Assembly (NCBI RefSeq): GCF_000332315.1
Contig: NZ_KB235933.1
Coordinates: forward strand, 933,290 to 997,289
Direction of reading: 5' to 3'
DNA: 64,000 nt
Source: Prochlorothrix hollandica PCC 9006 = CALU 1027
GTDB taxonomy: Bacteria > Cyanobacteriota > Cyanobacteriia > Prochlorotrichales > Prochlorotrichaceae
The position numbers and the translations under genes are program-made. The notes under the pieces were generated by a model. It worked only from the letters and a program-made list of their open reading frames with translations, did no database searches and had not been told where the DNA came from. Of the stretch, positions 53,190-60,839 are shown in pieces (within the stretch, counting starts at the first letter, position 1; every line of letters begins with the position of its first letter).

Positions 53190-54608
53190 ATGTCTTTAAC
53201 CTGTCCTTGGTTCTCCCTGATGTTGGGCGTTCTACTCTTGCCCCTGTCCCCGGCGATCGCTGGGGTGAATGCAGACGCTAACCCTAGGGATGAAGTCTTG
53301 GCGGTGGGATCGCTGGAGGAGTGGAGTCCCGCTGATTTGTTTTGGCCTAGCTCTCCCTCCTGGCCCGGTGGTGGATCCAGTGTGATTGCCGATCGTCCCC
53401 AGCTTTTCCAGGGGGGTGCGCTGGATTCCCTGACCGTCACCCAACCCCTGCATCTTGCCCAAACTCCAGACCCAGGGGCAGGTTTAGGGGCAGCAGAGGG
53501 AGACCCGCCCCCCCATGGTGCAACCCCCACAGGCGAAGTCCCGGATCCCCCAACCCAAGAGGGGCAAAATGAAGCTTTCAATCAAGCATTAGAAGAGACC
53601 GATGGGCAGACCGATGGGCAGATCGATGGGCAGACCGATGGGCAGACCGATGGGCAGACCGATGGGCAGACCGATGGGAAAATAGAGGGCACTGATAACC
53701 CTCAAGATTTGCCTGAATACACCATGGATAATTTAGTCCAAGCCGTTGTGGCGGAAATGAACCAGGTTCGCGCCAACCCCCAAAGCTATCTGCCCGTCCT
53801 CCGAGCTTGGCGCGATCGCTTCCATGCCGATGGTAAAACGGTGGTGTTGGACAACGGATCCCGGCTCTCCACCTTTGAAGGGTTGGCCGCAGTGGATGAA
53901 GCCTTAGGGTTTCTGGAACAAGCCCAGCCCGTGAGCGATCTGCGGTTAGTGTCTGGTCTCAGCCGTGCTGCTCAGGATCAGGTGGATGCCCAGGGAGCCA
54001 CGGGGGCCACCGGCCATGATGGCAGCAAGGGGGGAATGCGGGAGCGCATCGAACGCCATGGTACATGGCAGATCACCATTGGCGAGAATATTAGTTACGG
54101 TGCCACGACGGGGCAGCAGGTGGTGATGCAGTTAATCATTGATGATGGGGTGCCGGGGCGAGGGCATCGCACCAATATTTTCAACCCCAAATTCCAGGTG
54201 ACGGGGGTGGCCTGCGGTGACCATGCCAATTATCGAACCATGTGCGTGTTGACCTATGCCGGGGGGTATGTGAACAGTGAGGGGAGTGGTGAGGTGGCGG
54301 GGGATGCTGCGGCAACGGGGGAGACTGTTGCGACGGCGATCGCTGGGGCGATCGCCACGGATCATGTATTTACAGTGGAGCATCGCGGTACGGTTGCCCT
54401 GGACTCGCTCCGGTTTAATGATCAAGAATTATTACCCAATGGGTCTCTGAAGCCGGGAGAAACCCTGTCCCTGACGTTAACGACCTGTGAGGGCAACTTA
54501 CGACTACAACTGACGGGATATTCGGCGTTGCCTTGGAGTAATCTCAATCTCTGCCGTTTCAAAACGTTAATTATTGATGCGAACAACAGTATGCGTCTTG
54601 GTTCTTAA
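53190..54608 (+). CDS. Secreted CAP-domain (SCP-like) protein with Asp-Gly-Gln-Thr repeats
   Basis: 472 residues. An N-terminal signal peptide (MLGVLLLPLSPAIAG, cleavage after about 24). A low-complexity region at about 135-162 is a tetrapeptide minisatellite (TDGQ). The CAP domain spans about 175-360: LVQAVVAEMNQVRANPQSYL, ATGHDGSKGGMRERIE, ITIGENISYGATTG and GHRTNIFNPKFQVTGVAC. The C-terminal part is beta-rich with two cysteines. CAP proteins are extracytoplasmic; function in bacteria is unsettled. Confidence 0.85.
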   Translation: MSLTCPWFSLMLGVLLLPLSPAIAGVNADANPRDEVLAVGSLEEWSPADLFWPSSPSWPGGGSSVIADRPQLFQGGALDSLTVTQPLHLAQTPDPGAGLGAAEGDPPPHGATPTGEVPDPPTQEGQNEAFNQALEETDGQTDGQIDGQTDGQTDGQTDGQTDGKIEGTDNPQDLPEYTMDNLVQAVVAEMNQVRANPQSYLPVLRAWRDRFHADGKTVVLDNGSRLSTFEGLAAVDEALGFLEQAQPVSDLRLVSGLSRAAQDQVDAQGATGATGHDGSKGGMRERIERHGTWQITIGENISYGATTGQQVVMQLIIDDGVPGRGHRTNIFNPKFQVTGVACGDHANYRTMCVLTYAGGYVNSEGSGEVAGDAAATGETVATAIAGAIATDHVFTVEHRGTVALDSLRFNDQELLPNGSLKPGETLSLTLTTCEGNLRLQLTGYSALPWSNLNLCRFKTLIIDANNSMRLGS

Positions 54609-54629
54609 GGGTTAGGGTCTTAAGGGTTA

Positions 54630-54725
54630 GGGCACCTCAAAAAATCCATATTTTCGCCCAGTGACCCACGTAAGAATCAGACTTGTGGCGGGCGGCTCCG
54701 CCCAACCCAATTAATCGAGGTGCCC
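54630..54725. repeat. R3 repeat
   Basis: GGGCACCTCAAAAAATCC, partial hairpin GTGGCGGGCGGCTCCGCCC, ending AATTAATCGAGGTGCCC. Confidence 0.8.
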
Positions 54726-54758
54726 GTTAGGGTCTTAAGGGCTAGGTTTTGAAGGGTT

Positions 54759-54849
54759 GGGGCATGAGACTGGGGTATGAGACTGGGGCATAAGACTGGG
54801 GTATGAGACTGGGGTATGAGACTGGGGTATGAGACTGGGGCATGAGACA
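54759..54849. repeat. 13-bp tandem repeat, seven units
   Basis: Units GGGGTATGAGACT (variants GGGGCATGAGACT, GGGGCATAAGACT) starting at 54759 and every 13 bp to 54837. Non-coding. Confidence 0.9.
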
Positions 54850-55037
54850 GCGGACCGATAAACGCCGATCGCCCCCCAGTCGGATCAGGGTCACAGGCAA
54901 ATGGAAGATTTCAGGGCATCCTAAAGGGTAAGGCCCAATGGTTGGATTTCCTGGGTTTTCGTTTCTGAATTGTTGATTAGGCTGTTTTATTGGGCTGTTT
55001 TATTGGGCCTTTTGTTTGCTGTAGGACCTTGATTATT

Positions 55038-55310
55038 ATGCAACCTCTTCTAGACGACGATCGCGATCGCATAAACTCTAAAATCGCCCCTGAAAGCGCC
55101 TCTAAAAGCGCCGCAACTTCAGGTTCCCTAGAGTCCTCGATCTCCCCCCCCAACTGTTCGCCGCCCCAGGCTGTCCCTGGTGCAGTGGCTGATCGGTGGG
55201 AGTCTGGCCAGTCTCAAGCCCTGAGAAATGTCATGGCCGCTAGTCTACTGAGTCTCTACAGTGTGCCGCTGCTCCATAAACTTCAGCACCCCACCCCACC
55301 CCACCAGTAA
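55038..55310 (+). CDS. Possible small protein, unsupported family
   Basis: 90 residues from an ATG at 55038 (MQPLLDDDRDRINSK), Ser/Pro-rich in the middle, with a short C-terminal helix (LRNVMAASLLSLYSVPLLHK). No homologous family is recognised, and no ribosome site is obvious. It may be a real small cyanobacterial protein or a chance frame. Confidence 0.3.
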   Translation: MQPLLDDDRDRINSKIAPESASKSAATSGSLESSISPPNCSPPQAVPGAVADRWESGQSQALRNVMAASLLSLYSVPLLHKLQHPTPPHQ

Positions 55311-55394
55311 GGTTAGGCAACCTGACCCCCATCTCGTAACGAAATTGCAAGGGTTTCAGTAGATCTGTCAGTCAGGACCAACGCTAAAGTTAGC

Positions 55395-55446
55395 TAGACA
55401 AGGGGCTTAAGCCCCTTGTTCCTGATAGGCTTAAGCCCAGTGTTCC
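55395..55446. repeat. GGCTTAAGCCC repeat, left flank of R2 copy E
   Basis: CAAGGGGCTTAAGCCCCTTG and the following CTGATAGGCTTAAGCCCAGT. The piece CTTGTTCCTGATAGGCTTAA and its continuation to GTGTTCC (about 32 bp) is repeated exactly right of R2 copy E (55731-55762). It is related to the 20-bp array at 4339. Confidence 0.7.
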
Positions 55447-55730
55447 GTAATTATTCAGGGGGTCACGGGAGAATGAGGGTTTCAGGCTTCAGAAAACAGA
55501 CCTGAGGTGATTGGAGAGGGTCTATTTCACCTTGGCAGATTCCCCGATTTGGGTAGGGGCAATCCCCCCGTGGTTGCCCCGGCTGTGGGTCGCGAAGAGG
55601 GTCGGCACGGGGGCAAGAACCCTACCCGAGGTCGATGGTTCCAAGGTGAAATGCATCCCGTTGATCCGGCTCTGACCGGCGATCGTGGGGCTGAAACCCT
55701 ACTAACTTCGTCCCCCCCCTGAATAGTTAC
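55447..55730 (-). mobile_element. R2 element copy E
   Basis: GTAATTATTCAGGGGGTCAC to CCCCCTGAATAGTTAC. It is embedded between two identical 32-bp repeats (CTTGTTCC...AGTGTTCC), suggesting insertion at a junction of a tandem repeat rather than a simple short target duplication. Confidence 0.82.
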
Positions 55731-55861
55731 CTTGTTCCTGATAGGCTTAAGCCCAGTGTTCCTGACGGGTTTAAGTCCCTGAGGTGACGTAAACTCGTAA
55801 CGAATGCACCGGCTTCTATGTACCGACTCCTTAATGTACCGGCTTCTAGGTACCAACTCCT

Positions 55862-57031
55862 ATGCACCGACCCATTTACCTGGATGCCCACGCCACAACC
55901 CCCGTTGATCCCCGTGTCCTGGAGGTTATGGTGCCCTACTTTACGGAGCATTTCGGCAACCCCGCCAGTACGACCCATGCCTATGGTTGGGGGGCAGCAG
56001 CAGCGGTGAGCGCCGCCCGCGATCGCCTTGCCCAAGCCATCAACGCCAGCCCAGAAGAGATTATTTTCACCAGTGGGGCCACGGAAGCCAATAATTTGGC
56101 CATTAAGGGCATTGCAGAAGCCCAGATGACTAAAGGTCGCCACCTGGTGACGGTGGTCACGGAGCATCGGGCTATTTTGGATCCCTGCCGCTATCTGGAG
56201 GGGTTGGGGTTTGAGGTGACCTATGTGCCCGTGCAAGGGGATGGTCTGGTGGAGGTGGGGGATGTGGTGCAGGCGTTGCGATCGGACACGGTTTTGGTGT
56301 CGGTGATGGCCGCCAATAACGAAATTGGGGTGGTGCAACCCCTCGCCACCCTGGGGCGCATTTGCCACGACCATGGCATTCTCTTCCACAGCGATGCCGC
56401 CCAAGCCATCGGCAAAATCCCCCTGGATGTGCAGGCCCAGCACATTGATCTGCTGTCCCTCACGGCCCATAAGGTCTATGGTCCTAAGGGCATTGGTGCC
56501 CTCTATGTGCGGCGCAGCCATCCACGGGTGGTGCTAGCGCCCCAAAGCCACGGGGGGGGCCATGAACGGGGACTGCGATCGGGAACCCTCTACACCCCGC
56601 AGATTGTAGGCTTTGCCGAAGCGGTCACCTTGGCCCTGGGGGAGATGGAGGCGGAAGGCCAGCGGTTGGCTAGTTTACGCGATCGCCTGTGGCAACAACT
56701 CCAGGATTTGGGGGATATCCACCTCAATGGCCATCCCCAGCAGCGGCTTCCGGGCAACCTGAATATCAGTGTGGGGGGGGTGGATGGCTCAGCCCTGTTA
56801 CTGGGGTTGCAGCCGGTGGTGGCGGTGTCGTCGGGTTCTGCCTGTTCCTCTGCCCAGGGTTCGCCCTCCCATGTGCTGAAAGCCTTGGGGCGCAGTGATG
56901 GGCTGGCCTATGGCTCGGTGCGATTTGGGTTGGGGCGGTTCACGACGGCGGCGGAGGTCGATCGGGTTGCGGCCCATACACGGGCAACGATCCAAGGATT
57001 GCGGCGATCGGGCTTTGGGCGATCGGGCTAA
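55862..57031 (+). CDS. Cysteine desulfurase (NifS/IscS type)
   Basis: 389 residues. PLP enzyme that takes sulfur from cysteine for Fe-S and other sulfur pathways. Visible: YLDAHATTPVDPRVLEVM, FTSGATEANNLAIKG, the PLP lysine in LTAHKVYGPKGIGALY, and the persulfide loop cysteine in SSGSACSSAQGSPSHVL. The C-terminal RRSGFGRSG is coded by a 15-bp repeat that continues past the stop (57005-57064); in other units the TAA is TTT. The sequence before the start (55805-55861) is also repetitive. Confidence 0.92.
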   Translation: MHRPIYLDAHATTPVDPRVLEVMVPYFTEHFGNPASTTHAYGWGAAAAVSAARDRLAQAINASPEEIIFTSGATEANNLAIKGIAEAQMTKGRHLVTVVTEHRAILDPCRYLEGLGFEVTYVPVQGDGLVEVGDVVQALRSDTVLVSVMAANNEIGVVQPLATLGRICHDHGILFHSDAAQAIGKIPLDVQAQHIDLLSLTAHKVYGPKGIGALYVRRSHPRVVLAPQSHGGGHERGLRSGTLYTPQIVGFAEAVTLALGEMEAEGQRLASLRDRLWQQLQDLGDIHLNGHPQQRLPGNLNISVGGVDGSALLLGLQPVVAVSSGSACSSAQGSPSHVLKALGRSDGLAYGSVRFGLGRFTTAAEVDRVAAHTRATIQGLRRSGFGRSG

Positions 57032-57064
57032 GGGCGATCGGGCTTTGGGCGATCGGGCTTTGGG
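57005..57064. repeat. 15-bp tandem repeat spanning a gene end
   Basis: Four units of CGATCGGGCTTTGGG; the second has TAAG, which is the stop codon of the desulfurase. It is an in-frame RSGFG repeat. Confidence 0.85.
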
Positions 57065-57188
57065 GACTAGATCAAGGCTTTGGGGATTTGCTGACTTCGT
57101 TAACTAATACTTCGTTAAACGGACTACTGGGATTTCAGAAATAGTATGTCAAGATACAGATAAGGTAGGTTTAGCAGAGTTCAGGGCT

Positions 57189-57275
57189 ATGGCGTTGAGT
57201 TTTGCTACCTCCATTGTTACCTCCATTGTTACCTCACTTGTTACCTCGCTCCCGCAGAGACGACAAAATCCATGA
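57189..57275 (+). CDS. Possible 28-codon leader ORF upstream of DAHP synthase
   Basis: ATG at 57189 reads MALSFATSIVTSIVTSLVTS and ends LPQRRQNP at a TGA that overlaps the ATG of the DAHP synthase (ATGATG). It is built on a 12-bp repeat (ACCTCCATTGTT). It could couple translation, but it holds only one aromatic residue, so it is not a classic attenuator. Confidence 0.35.
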   Translation: MALSFATSIVTSIVTSLVTSLPQRRQNP

Positions 57276-58336
57276 TGCGCAAAACCCACGACCTTCACGT
57301 TGTTGAAACCCGTCCCCTCATTGCCCCCGCCACACTCCACGGCGAACTTCCCCTCAGCGAGACTGCTGCCACTTTAGTCAGCGAAACCCGCGATCGCATT
57401 CGCCATATCATGCGCAATGAAGACCAACGCTGTTTAGTGGTCGTCGGTCCCTGTTCCATCCATGATGTCAATGCCGCCTATGACTATGGCGAGAAACTGC
57501 TCAAACTGCGCCAGGAACTGGAAGATGACCTGGAAATCGTGATGCGGGTCTACTTTGAGAAACCCCGCACCTCCATTGGCTGGAAAGGGTTGATTAATGA
57601 CCCCCACTTGGACGATACCTACGACATCAATACGGGGTTACGCCTTGCCCGCAAATTGCTGTTGGACTTGGCAGAAACCGGGTTACCCGCCGCCACAGAA
57701 TTGTTGGATCCCATTATTCCCCAGTACATCGCTGATCTGATTTCCTGGACTGCCATCGGTGCCCGCACCACCGAAAGCCAGACCCACCGGGAAATGGCCT
57801 CCGGCCTGTCCATGCCCGTGGGCTACAAAAACAGCACCGATGGCAGTCTCCACGCGGCCATGAATGCCATGCTGTCCGCCAGCCACCCCCACCACTTCCT
57901 GGGTATCAACCACCAGGGAGCCGCCAGCATTGTCACCACGACGGGTAATCCTGACGGTCATTTAGTGTTGCGGGGGGGGAGCAGTGGTCCCAATTACGAC
58001 GCTAATGCCGTGGAGCAAGCAGCGCGGGAGTTGTCTCGCCTGGGTTTAACGAAGCGGGTGATGGTGGATTGTAGCCATGGCAATTCCAAGAAGGACTACC
58101 GACGGCAACCGGTGGCTCTCCAGGCCATTGCTGAGCAAATTGCCCAGGGTTCCCAACATATTCTAGGGGTGATGATTGAAAGCCACTTGCAGGAGGGTAA
58201 CCAACCTATTCCCCAGGATCTGAAGCAATTGGTCTATGGTCAAAGCATTACCGATGCTTGTGTTGATTTTGAGTCTACAGTGAAGATTTTACGGGAATTT
58301 GCGGCCACATCTCGCAAGTCCATGGTGACGGTGTAG
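57272..58336 (+). CDS. 3-deoxy-7-phosphoheptulonate (DAHP) synthase, class I
   Basis: 354 residues. First enzyme of the shikimate pathway, joining PEP and erythrose-4-phosphate. Signatures: VVVGPCSIHDVNAAYDYGEK, MRVYFEKPRTSIGWKGLIND, WTAIGARTTESQTHRE, GYKNSTDGS, GGSSGPNYD and VDCSHGNSKKDY. This is the AroF/G/H type. Feedback specificity cannot be read reliably. A second ATG (57275) is possible. Confidence 0.95.
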   Translation: MMRKTHDLHVVETRPLIAPATLHGELPLSETAATLVSETRDRIRHIMRNEDQRCLVVVGPCSIHDVNAAYDYGEKLLKLRQELEDDLEIVMRVYFEKPRTSIGWKGLINDPHLDDTYDINTGLRLARKLLLDLAETGLPAATELLDPIIPQYIADLISWTAIGARTTESQTHREMASGLSMPVGYKNSTDGSLHAAMNAMLSASHPHHFLGINHQGAASIVTTTGNPDGHLVLRGGSSGPNYDANAVEQAARELSRLGLTKRVMVDCSHGNSKKDYRRQPVALQAIAEQIAQGSQHILGVMIESHLQEGNQPIPQDLKQLVYGQSITDACVDFESTVKILREFAATSRKSMVTV

Positions 58337-58365
58337 CGGTTAATGGTGGCGGATACCCTAGGCCC

Positions 58366-60255
58366 ATGAACCCTCCCGGTCGTTACCAAAGCCACTTGTT
58401 TAATCTCTGCGATCGCCAACTGCGGCAGTGGCGCGATCGCAGTGGTGTGGCTTGGCGTAACCTGCGGCGCAGCCTCAGTTGGACGGCCCAAATCCTCCTC
58501 TATCCCCTCTATGTGTTGGCCCAAACGAGTCGCCGCGTTCAGCAACGGCTAGGATCCGGCGGCAGGGCCAAGGCCGGGGATTTGTCTGGTTCTGGGATTA
58601 GTGGCCCTGGGGTTAGCGGTTCTGGGGTTAGCGGTGCCCTGAGTCCTACCCCCATTCCCCTAAATCAAGTGCGGGGGATTGCCTGCGATCGCCACAGCCG
58701 CCATGTGGTGTTGGTGGATGGTCAAAACCAGGTGTTGCGCCTGAATCGGGAACTCCAGGGACGACGGACCCAGGCGTTGCTGTTGGATCTGGCTCTGTGG
58801 AGCTATGAACGGCAGTCGGACGCTTTGCCTTTGGTCTTACAGGGGGTGGTGCGGGTCAGCGATCGGGGTCAATGGGAGTCCTTGGGTCACTGGCTAGGGT
58901 TGGTGGTGGAGTGGATGGAAACCCAGGATCTGGCCATTGCCACCCATTTATTCCAAGAAACCCGCGCTTTACCACCCTCGCCTTGGCCTGCCTTCCCAAA
59001 AACTCCCCTAGCCGCTGTATTAATGCCTGTGGATCTGAGGGCTATGCCCGCTCCGTCCCGGTCTCAGCCCCGCCTGTTGCCCAGTCGGTTGCCGTCTTTG
59101 GATCAGGTGTTGCATCAGGTTTCAGATCAGGTGTATGGGCGATCGCTGCCTCGTTTGCTGGGGGTGATGGATCGCGGCTGGGCGGCAGTGGAACAGTCCA
59201 GCAGGGCGGGGGCTTTGGCTCCGGTGGTGCAAGGGTTTCATCAAGTCCAGCACCAAATCCGGCAGCAGGTTCAGCAGCAGGTTCAGCAGCAGGTTCAGAT
59301 GCAACGATCCCCAGGATTGCTGCAATTTGGGCGGGGCAGGATGCTAGCGGTTTTGGATCGCTATGTGTTTGGTCAATGGATTCCCCCCTTGCCGGGTGGG
59401 GGCGCAGCTCAGGTTAAGGGGGCGTTGCTGTTGGGGGAACCGCTGTCGGATGGTTGGGCCAGGGGATCCGGGGGGGTGGAGCAAACTGCTGGGGTTGGTG
59501 AGGGGGATCAAACCGACGGGGGAATCCATGGGGTCATTCATGGGGGAACCGATGGAGTTAGCGATCGGGGCCAAGACTGGTTGGATCGGTTTTTTGATGA
59601 GGTTGAGGTTATTGGATCTGAGGTTACTGGAGCTAAGGTTACTGGGACTGAGGTTCCTGGAATTGGGGAAGGCCAGGGGGTAGAGCATTATGGGGTTTCT
59701 GAGCTAGAGTGCTCTGCAATGCTAGACGGTGATTCTGGGGCTGCGTGGGAACTGGAGCGGTTTGGGGGGCGATCGGTCATCGGGTCAGCCCTCGATCGGT
59801 CGGTATTGCCCCGATCGCCAGCCCTGGTTAATTCTGGAGATCTAGGGGGAACCCCAGGGATGTCCAGGTTGCAGCCTATGCAAGTCCAGGGGGAGAGGGG
59901 CAATCGAACCCTGGGGAACCCAGATCTAGATGCCTCTCTAGATCCCTGTGTTGATAAAATGAATAACCCTGTCCTAGAAGAATCCCCATGGCTGAATCCC
60001 ACCCCAGAAACACGTCCAGGGCAACCGGTCTCTTCTTCTCCGCAACCGATGACTTTTCAGTTGTCCGATCGGGTAATAACCCAGCCGATGACTGAATCTC
60101 TTCCCCCAACCCTAGATCGGGAGGAGGAACCTTGGATTGAGATATCAGCGGTGCCCTTGGGGTATGAGCAGCACTTACTAGAACGGATCTTAAGGGGTTT
60201 AGATCGCCTTCTGGCCCGTTTGGAACAGTGGTTTTCTCGATTCTGGCATCGGTGA
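58366..60255 (+). CDS. Large cyanobacterial protein of unknown function
   Basis: 629 residues; N-terminal segment GRYQSHLFNLCDRQLRQWRD, then WRNLRRSLSWTAQILLYPLYVLAQTSRR, resembles a conserved cyanobacterial family without a known role. The middle (about 100-190) has RGIACDRHSRHVVLVDGQNQ. Low-complexity repeats (SGSGVSG, QQVQQQVQQQ, EVTGAKVTGTEV) separate a C-terminal helical end (LLERILRGLDRLLARLEQWF). It starts 30 bp after the DAHP synthase stop, so it may be in the same operon. Its last bases are unit one of a 15-bp repeat. Confidence 0.7.
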   Translation: MNPPGRYQSHLFNLCDRQLRQWRDRSGVAWRNLRRSLSWTAQILLYPLYVLAQTSRRVQQRLGSGGRAKAGDLSGSGISGPGVSGSGVSGALSPTPIPLNQVRGIACDRHSRHVVLVDGQNQVLRLNRELQGRRTQALLLDLALWSYERQSDALPLVLQGVVRVSDRGQWESLGHWLGLVVEWMETQDLAIATHLFQETRALPPSPWPAFPKTPLAAVLMPVDLRAMPAPSRSQPRLLPSRLPSLDQVLHQVSDQVYGRSLPRLLGVMDRGWAAVEQSSRAGALAPVVQGFHQVQHQIRQQVQQQVQQQVQMQRSPGLLQFGRGRMLAVLDRYVFGQWIPPLPGGGAAQVKGALLLGEPLSDGWARGSGGVEQTAGVGEGDQTDGGIHGVIHGGTDGVSDRGQDWLDRFFDEVEVIGSEVTGAKVTGTEVPGIGEGQGVEHYGVSELECSAMLDGDSGAAWELERFGGRSVIGSALDRSVLPRSPALVNSGDLGGTPGMSRLQPMQVQGERGNRTLGNPDLDASLDPCVDKMNNPVLEESPWLNPTPETRPGQPVSSSPQPMTFQLSDRVITQPMTESLPPTLDREEEPWIEISAVPLGYEQHLLERILRGLDRLLARLEQWFSRFWHR

Positions 60256-60285
60256 TTCTGGCATCGGTGATTCTGGCATCGGTGA
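60241..60285. repeat. 15-bp tandem repeat over a stop codon
   Basis: Three units of TTCTGGCATCGGTGA. The TGA of the first unit is the stop codon of the preceding gene. Confidence 0.85.
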
Positions 60286-60302
60286 ATTTGGTGCAATTAA
60301 AT

Positions 60303-60482
60303 GTAACCGTTCAGGGGGTAACGAGATAATTGGGGGTTGAGGCGGCTTGAGGCTACTGGAGGCTACTGGAGGCTACTGGAGGCTACTGGAGGCTAAAACC
60401 TGACCTCGTGAGGCTTACTTTTTGTCAATCTGGGGACAGAGATAAGGCTGAAATGCACTAACTTTATACCCGCCCTGAACGG
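60303..60482 (+). mobile_element. R2-related element with GTAACCGTTCAGG ends
   Basis: GTAACCGTTCAGGGGGTAAC at the left; CGCCCTGAACGG at the right, where it merges into R2 copy F. The interior differs from R2 and holds four 10-bp units of GGCTACTGGA (60351-60390). The 29-bp left end at 2311 belongs to the same variant. Confidence 0.65.
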
Positions 60483-60735
60483 GTAACTATTCAGGGGGGG
60501 ACGAAGTTAGTAGGGTTTCAGCCCGACGATCGCCGGTCAGAGCCGGATCAACGGGGTGCATTTCACCTTGGAATAATTGACCTCGGGTAGGGTTCTCGCC
60601 CCCGTGCCGACCCTCTTGGCGACCAACCACCGGGGCAACCACGGGGGGATTGCCCCTACCCAAATCGGGGAATCTGCCAAGGTGAAATAGACCCTCTCCA
60701 ATCGCCTCAGGTCTGTTTTCTGAAGCCTGAAACCC
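60483..60735 (+). mobile_element. R2 element copy F, right end lost
   Basis: GTAACTATTCAGGGGGGGAC and the usual interior to CTGAAGCCTGAAACCC, where it changes to TGCATTTCAGCGTTTGCG. The ATTAC end is missing. Confidence 0.75.
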
Positions 60736-60839
60736 TGCATTTCAGCGTTTGCGTTTCAGCGTTTGCATTTCATCAGTGTGTAGGCTGCAACCATAGCCCT
60801 GTCTGTGGTTCTCCCTAATCTCCTCGTCTTTGCCACCCT

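Noticed and set aside
57145-57272. Aromatic amino-acid attenuator upstream of DAHP synthase
   Set aside because: The leader frame lacks clusters of Phe, Tyr or Trp codons, and no alternative hairpins with a T-run were found.
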